Assembly (NCBI GenBank): GCA_022822005.1
Contig: JAJECO010000035.1
Location: forward strand, 1-64,000
Source: Candidatus Poribacteria bacterium
Lineage (GTDB): Bacteria; Poribacteria; WGA-4E; PCPOR2b
Length of the DNA: 64,000 nt
Direction: 5' to 3'
Program-made: the position numbers and the translations under genes
Notes under the pieces: generated by a model
The model's input: the letters and a program-made list of their open reading frames with translations, nothing else
Database searches by the model: none
Told to the model about the DNA's origin: nothing
Part shown: positions 61,496-64,000 of the stretch, in pieces
Numbering within the stretch: the stretch's first letter is position 1
Layout: each line of letters starts with the position of its first letter

Positions 61496-64000
61496 TTTGA
61501 GCTCCCCCTAAAAATTGTTGATTGAAATTTTTAACGTCTTGAAGCATCCAATTCAACAGAATTTTTTCGGTATAGACAGGATTCATACGATATGTGGCGT
61601 GTGCAATTGTCCTCGTTCGCAATGCATTTAGGACAATTTCAGCAATATTCGCTTGAATCATCTCGAAATTTTGAATACTCTCAGACCACTGTTCAAATTT
61701 ACTCAAAAACTCCAAAGTAATCTCCTCTCGTCTAGAAATGGAGGGATCTGTGAGGTTTTGGAGACCTGAACGAATATCGCTGAGTGCTTGTTCAACTTCT
61801 TGATTTGGCAAGAGCAATCGGGCAAACCCGCTCAATAAATATAAGCCAGGATGGCTGGGAAAACTTTCTAAAGTTCGTCTGCAGCCCCCCAGAAGTTGAC
61901 GAGCACCATCTACCTCTCTCAGCAATGGTTGATCCAACTCATTATTGATATCCAATACATTCCACCATTCCTGCGGTTCAGTTCGTTTTGCCAGCTGCAA
62001 AAGCGGGTCTGTGAACGGCGATTTTTCAAGGTAGCTTAATAATGCTTCTCTGATCGTTTCGTCTGTGTGGCAAGTTCTGACAACTTCAGCCATCGTTTGG
62101 ATCGCTCTACGGCGTTTTTTTTCAATCTCCTCATATACAAAATCAATTAAGTAGCCTAAGCATTTTTCAATTAAGTTCCTACCTTTGTGTTGTTGAACTT
62201 GTTGATCGATTGCTGTTCGATCTTGAGTTTTATAACGGGCAATGTAGGATTGTAGTTGTGCAAGGCATTCATCTTCTGGTTTTTTAACAATTGTTACTTC
62301 AAATTGTTTGTATCTGAAATCTATTGTATAGTCCTGAACAACACCGATGATTGAAAGACGGTAGATAGCTTTTTCGCGCTTCATCTTTATTGAGTCATTG
62401 CGTCCAAATGGAATCTGTATTTCCTCGGACTGGTTAAGTTGCAATGCCTGATGATGAAGACAAGGGTAAATTGAATCCTCTAATAATTCAAAAATCGCCC
62501 GTTTTTCGGCTCTTGCGCCTTGAAAGCCTCCTTTATGAAACCACATCATTCGGTGAATATCGCCTTGCTGATCCCGAGATGGCTCCCGCAGTTGACCGAA
62601 CTCATCGATCCTGCGGTTCCTATCTAAAAATTGATCGGCGTTTGCTGCGCTATCGTCCGAAAAAATAATAGTACAAATCGAGTTTTTTCTGTCCCTACCA
62701 GCCCTTCCTGCTTCCTGATAAAATGCTTCCAGTGATTGTGGAATTCCATAATGAATTGTGTAACGAATGTTCGGTTTATCGATCCCCATTCCAAAGGCTT
62801 TAGTAGATACTAGAAGGGTAAATTCGTTTTTTTTGAATCTTTGCTGTACATTTCGTTTATGTTTGTTCCAACACAGTTCTCTGTCAGCGGGATTGAGGTC
62901 CGGCTCAAAGGTCTTCGGAACCGTACCGCTGTAAAATTCGACAGGAATATCGAGTTCATGAGATAGAAAAGTCCTCACATTCTCACCAAATGCTCCATTG
63001 ACATGAGGAACAAAGACAATGCCGGAATGTGTATGGTGTCCATTCGGTTCATAAAAGCTGTCCACATTCATCGAAAATTGATTGGGTACAACATTTAATA
63101 CGTCTAAGAGTTGCGATTGCTTTTGATTTGAGGGAGCCGTGTAAAGGCTAAATTGCAATTCTTTTCGATCAAATGTGCCCAGAGAAATCTTAGCTTCCTC
63201 GTCGCCAATTCCGATTTCTCTTTGAATATCTGTTAACACCGCGTAGGATGCCGTTCCAGTCAGAGCAACAATTGTCGGTGGGATATTGCGAAAACGACAA
63301 AAGGCTTGCACAGTGCTAGCTAAATTAAGGTACGAAGTTCGGAAATCGTGTCCCCATTCAGAAACACAGTGGGCTTCATCAATTACCACATAAGGTACTG
63401 AAAAAGCGGTGGTCATTCGACGTAGTTCCTCTCGGAAATTTTTAATCTGCAACCTTTCTGGAGCAATGAATATAATCTGAAACTCTCCGTTTCCCATTTG
63501 CCGAATAATCTTTTCTCGCTCCTTAGTTTCCTGTTCACTATTGATGAACGCGATTCGATCAATCCTATTTGCTTTCAGGTTTTCCGCTTGGTCAAACATT
63601 AACGAACGTAACGGGTCAATCACGAATGTTACCCCGGGTTGAAATAGCGCAGACAATTGATAACACAACGATTTACCAGCTCCTGTCGGAAGCAAACCAA
63701 TGACAGGCTTCTGTGCTAAGGAACGGGCCAAAATCTCAAATTGTCCTTTTCGGAAATCTTCTTTCCGAAAGATGTTCTGGAGGAAAAACCGGAGCGATTT
63801 TCGCTTGTGGTTAGCCATAGGATAAGCAATGGGTTCGCTAGGTTGAATCTGATTCTTACCTCTCGGTGTATGTGCAGAACGTATAGAAAAAGCTGTACCA
63901 CCAGAACCCAAAAGTCGATTATAGAAATCGGGTTCTGGTGTGGTAAACCCGTGACGCTGCAGCATGGAAATATCAATCAGTAGGTCGCCATCAAATGTCT
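61485..64000 (-). CDS. RecQ-like ATP-dependent DNA helicase, partial at right edge
   Basis: At least 838 residues; the frame stays open to the right edge, so the true start is outside. An ATG at 63965 exists but the preceding in-frame codons (TFDGDLLIDIS) look coding. Helicase motifs: RKGQFEIL (Q-motif-like), LLPTGAGKSLCYQ, VVIDEAHCVSEWGHDFR, VALTGTAS, FGMGIDKPNIR and YQEAGRAGRDR. The C-terminal 400 residues lack the RecQ zinc site and HRDC domain that I would expect and are of unknown fold. The next gene is coupled. It may belong to a defence or DNA-modification system; that is an inference. Confidence 0.88.
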   Translation of the reverse strand, partial: TFDGDLLIDISMLQRHGFTTPEPDFYNRLLGSGGTAFSIRSAHTPRGKNQIQPSEPIAYPMANHKRKSLRFFLQNIFRKEDFRKGQFEILARSLAQKPVIGLLPTGAGKSLCYQLSALFQPGVTFVIDPLRSLMFDQAENLKANRIDRIAFINSEQETKEREKIIRQMGNGEFQIIFIAPERLQIKNFREELRRMTTAFSVPYVVIDEAHCVSEWGHDFRTSYLNLASTVQAFCRFRNIPPTIVALTGTASYAVLTDIQREIGIGDEEAKISLGTFDRKELQFSLYTAPSNQKQSQLLDVLNVVPNQFSMNVDSFYEPNGHHTHSGIVFVPHVNGAFGENVRTFLSHELDIPVEFYSGTVPKTFEPDLNPADRELCWNKHKRNVQQRFKKNEFTLLVSTKAFGMGIDKPNIRYTIHYGIPQSLEAFYQEAGRAGRDRKNSICTIIFSDDSAANADQFLDRNRRIDEFGQLREPSRDQQGDIHRMMWFHKGGFQGARAEKRAIFELLEDSIYPCLHHQALQLNQSEEIQIPFGRNDSIKMKREKAIYRLSIIGVVQDYTIDFRYKQFEVTIVKKPEDECLAQLQSYIARYKTQDRTAIDQQVQQHKGRNLIEKCLGYLIDFVYEEIEKKRRRAIQTMAEVVRTCHTDETIREALLSYLEKSPFTDPLLQLAKRTEPQEWWNVLDINNELDQPLLREVDGARQLLGGCRRTLESFPSHPGLYLLSGFARLLLPNQEVEQALSDIRSGLQNLTDPSISRREEITLEFLSKFEQWSESIQNFEMIQANIAEIVLNALRTRTIAHATYRMNPVYTEKILLNWMLQDVKNFNQQFLGGAQNVR

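Overview
The window looks like a bacterial chromosome segment of mid GC content. It has many long solitary genes, mixed strands, three phytanoyl-CoA-dioxygenase-like (PhyH) genes, Gfo/Idh/MocA, amidohydrolase and DUF-type TIM-barrel enzymes, very large TPR proteins, and ECF sigma/anti-sigma pairs. This repertoire is what I associate with Candidatus Poribacteria or a related deep-branching, sponge- or sediment-associated lineage. That placement is an inference from gene content; there is no rRNA, tRNA or CRISPR array in the window to anchor it.

Left part (1-14,200). A cobalamin riboswitch with a perfect-consensus promoter reads off the left edge. Beside it is an ECF sigma, zinc-finger anti-sigma and HtrA/PDZ operon in which the HtrA homologue has lost its catalytic histidine. 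Then follow a YCF48-like beta-propeller protein, a DUF2851/hypothetical/BatA-VWA run, a Dph6-like PP-loop ATPase, CoaE, a SAF-domain dehydrogenase, a degenerate NifU-like plus IscA-like pair, and a 786-aa TPR protein.

Middle-left (14,200-23,200). This is a catabolic-looking cluster: amidohydrolase, polytopic membrane protein, Gfo/Idh/MocA oxidoreductase, concanavalin-like domain protein, mannonate-dehydratase-like enzyme, PhyH dioxygenase, DUF4416 and an S1/P1-nuclease-like lipoprotein. Next (23,400-25,270) is a translationally coupled methyltransferase-like and SPL-type radical SAM pair.

Middle (25,300-33,600). A P1-family peptidase, a K+ channel with an RCK domain, a secreted protein, a D-threonine-aldolase-like enzyme, a second amidohydrolase, a VOC protein and QueF. 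Two copies of a short MITE-like element with 9-bp target duplications lie here, one of them carrying an extra 99-bp multi-hairpin insert. At 32,653-33,309 is a protein with two Hfq/Sm-like domains in tandem.

Middle-right (33,600-50,100). A second ECF sigma/anti-sigma pair stands upstream of a 1564-aa TPR protein, followed by an Ig-like lipoprotein, DprA, two adjacent toroid-type secreted proteins, a methyltransferase, lipoprotein and AKR-like genes, a TolB-like propeller and TruA. Two diverged copies of a hairpin-bearing intergenic repeat occur at 38.4 kb and 41.7 kb.

Right part (50,200-64,000). A plus-strand run of PhyH, GNAT, aldo/keto reductase and DUF3500 faces the conserved translation/termination block rho-rpmE-(PhyH)-prfA-prmC-trmH, which is interrupted by a dioxygenase gene. 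At the right end are an orphan ABC ATPase with a candidate leader peptide, a tail-anchored coiled-coil protein built from a 195-bp duplication, and a RecQ-like helicase that runs off the edge.
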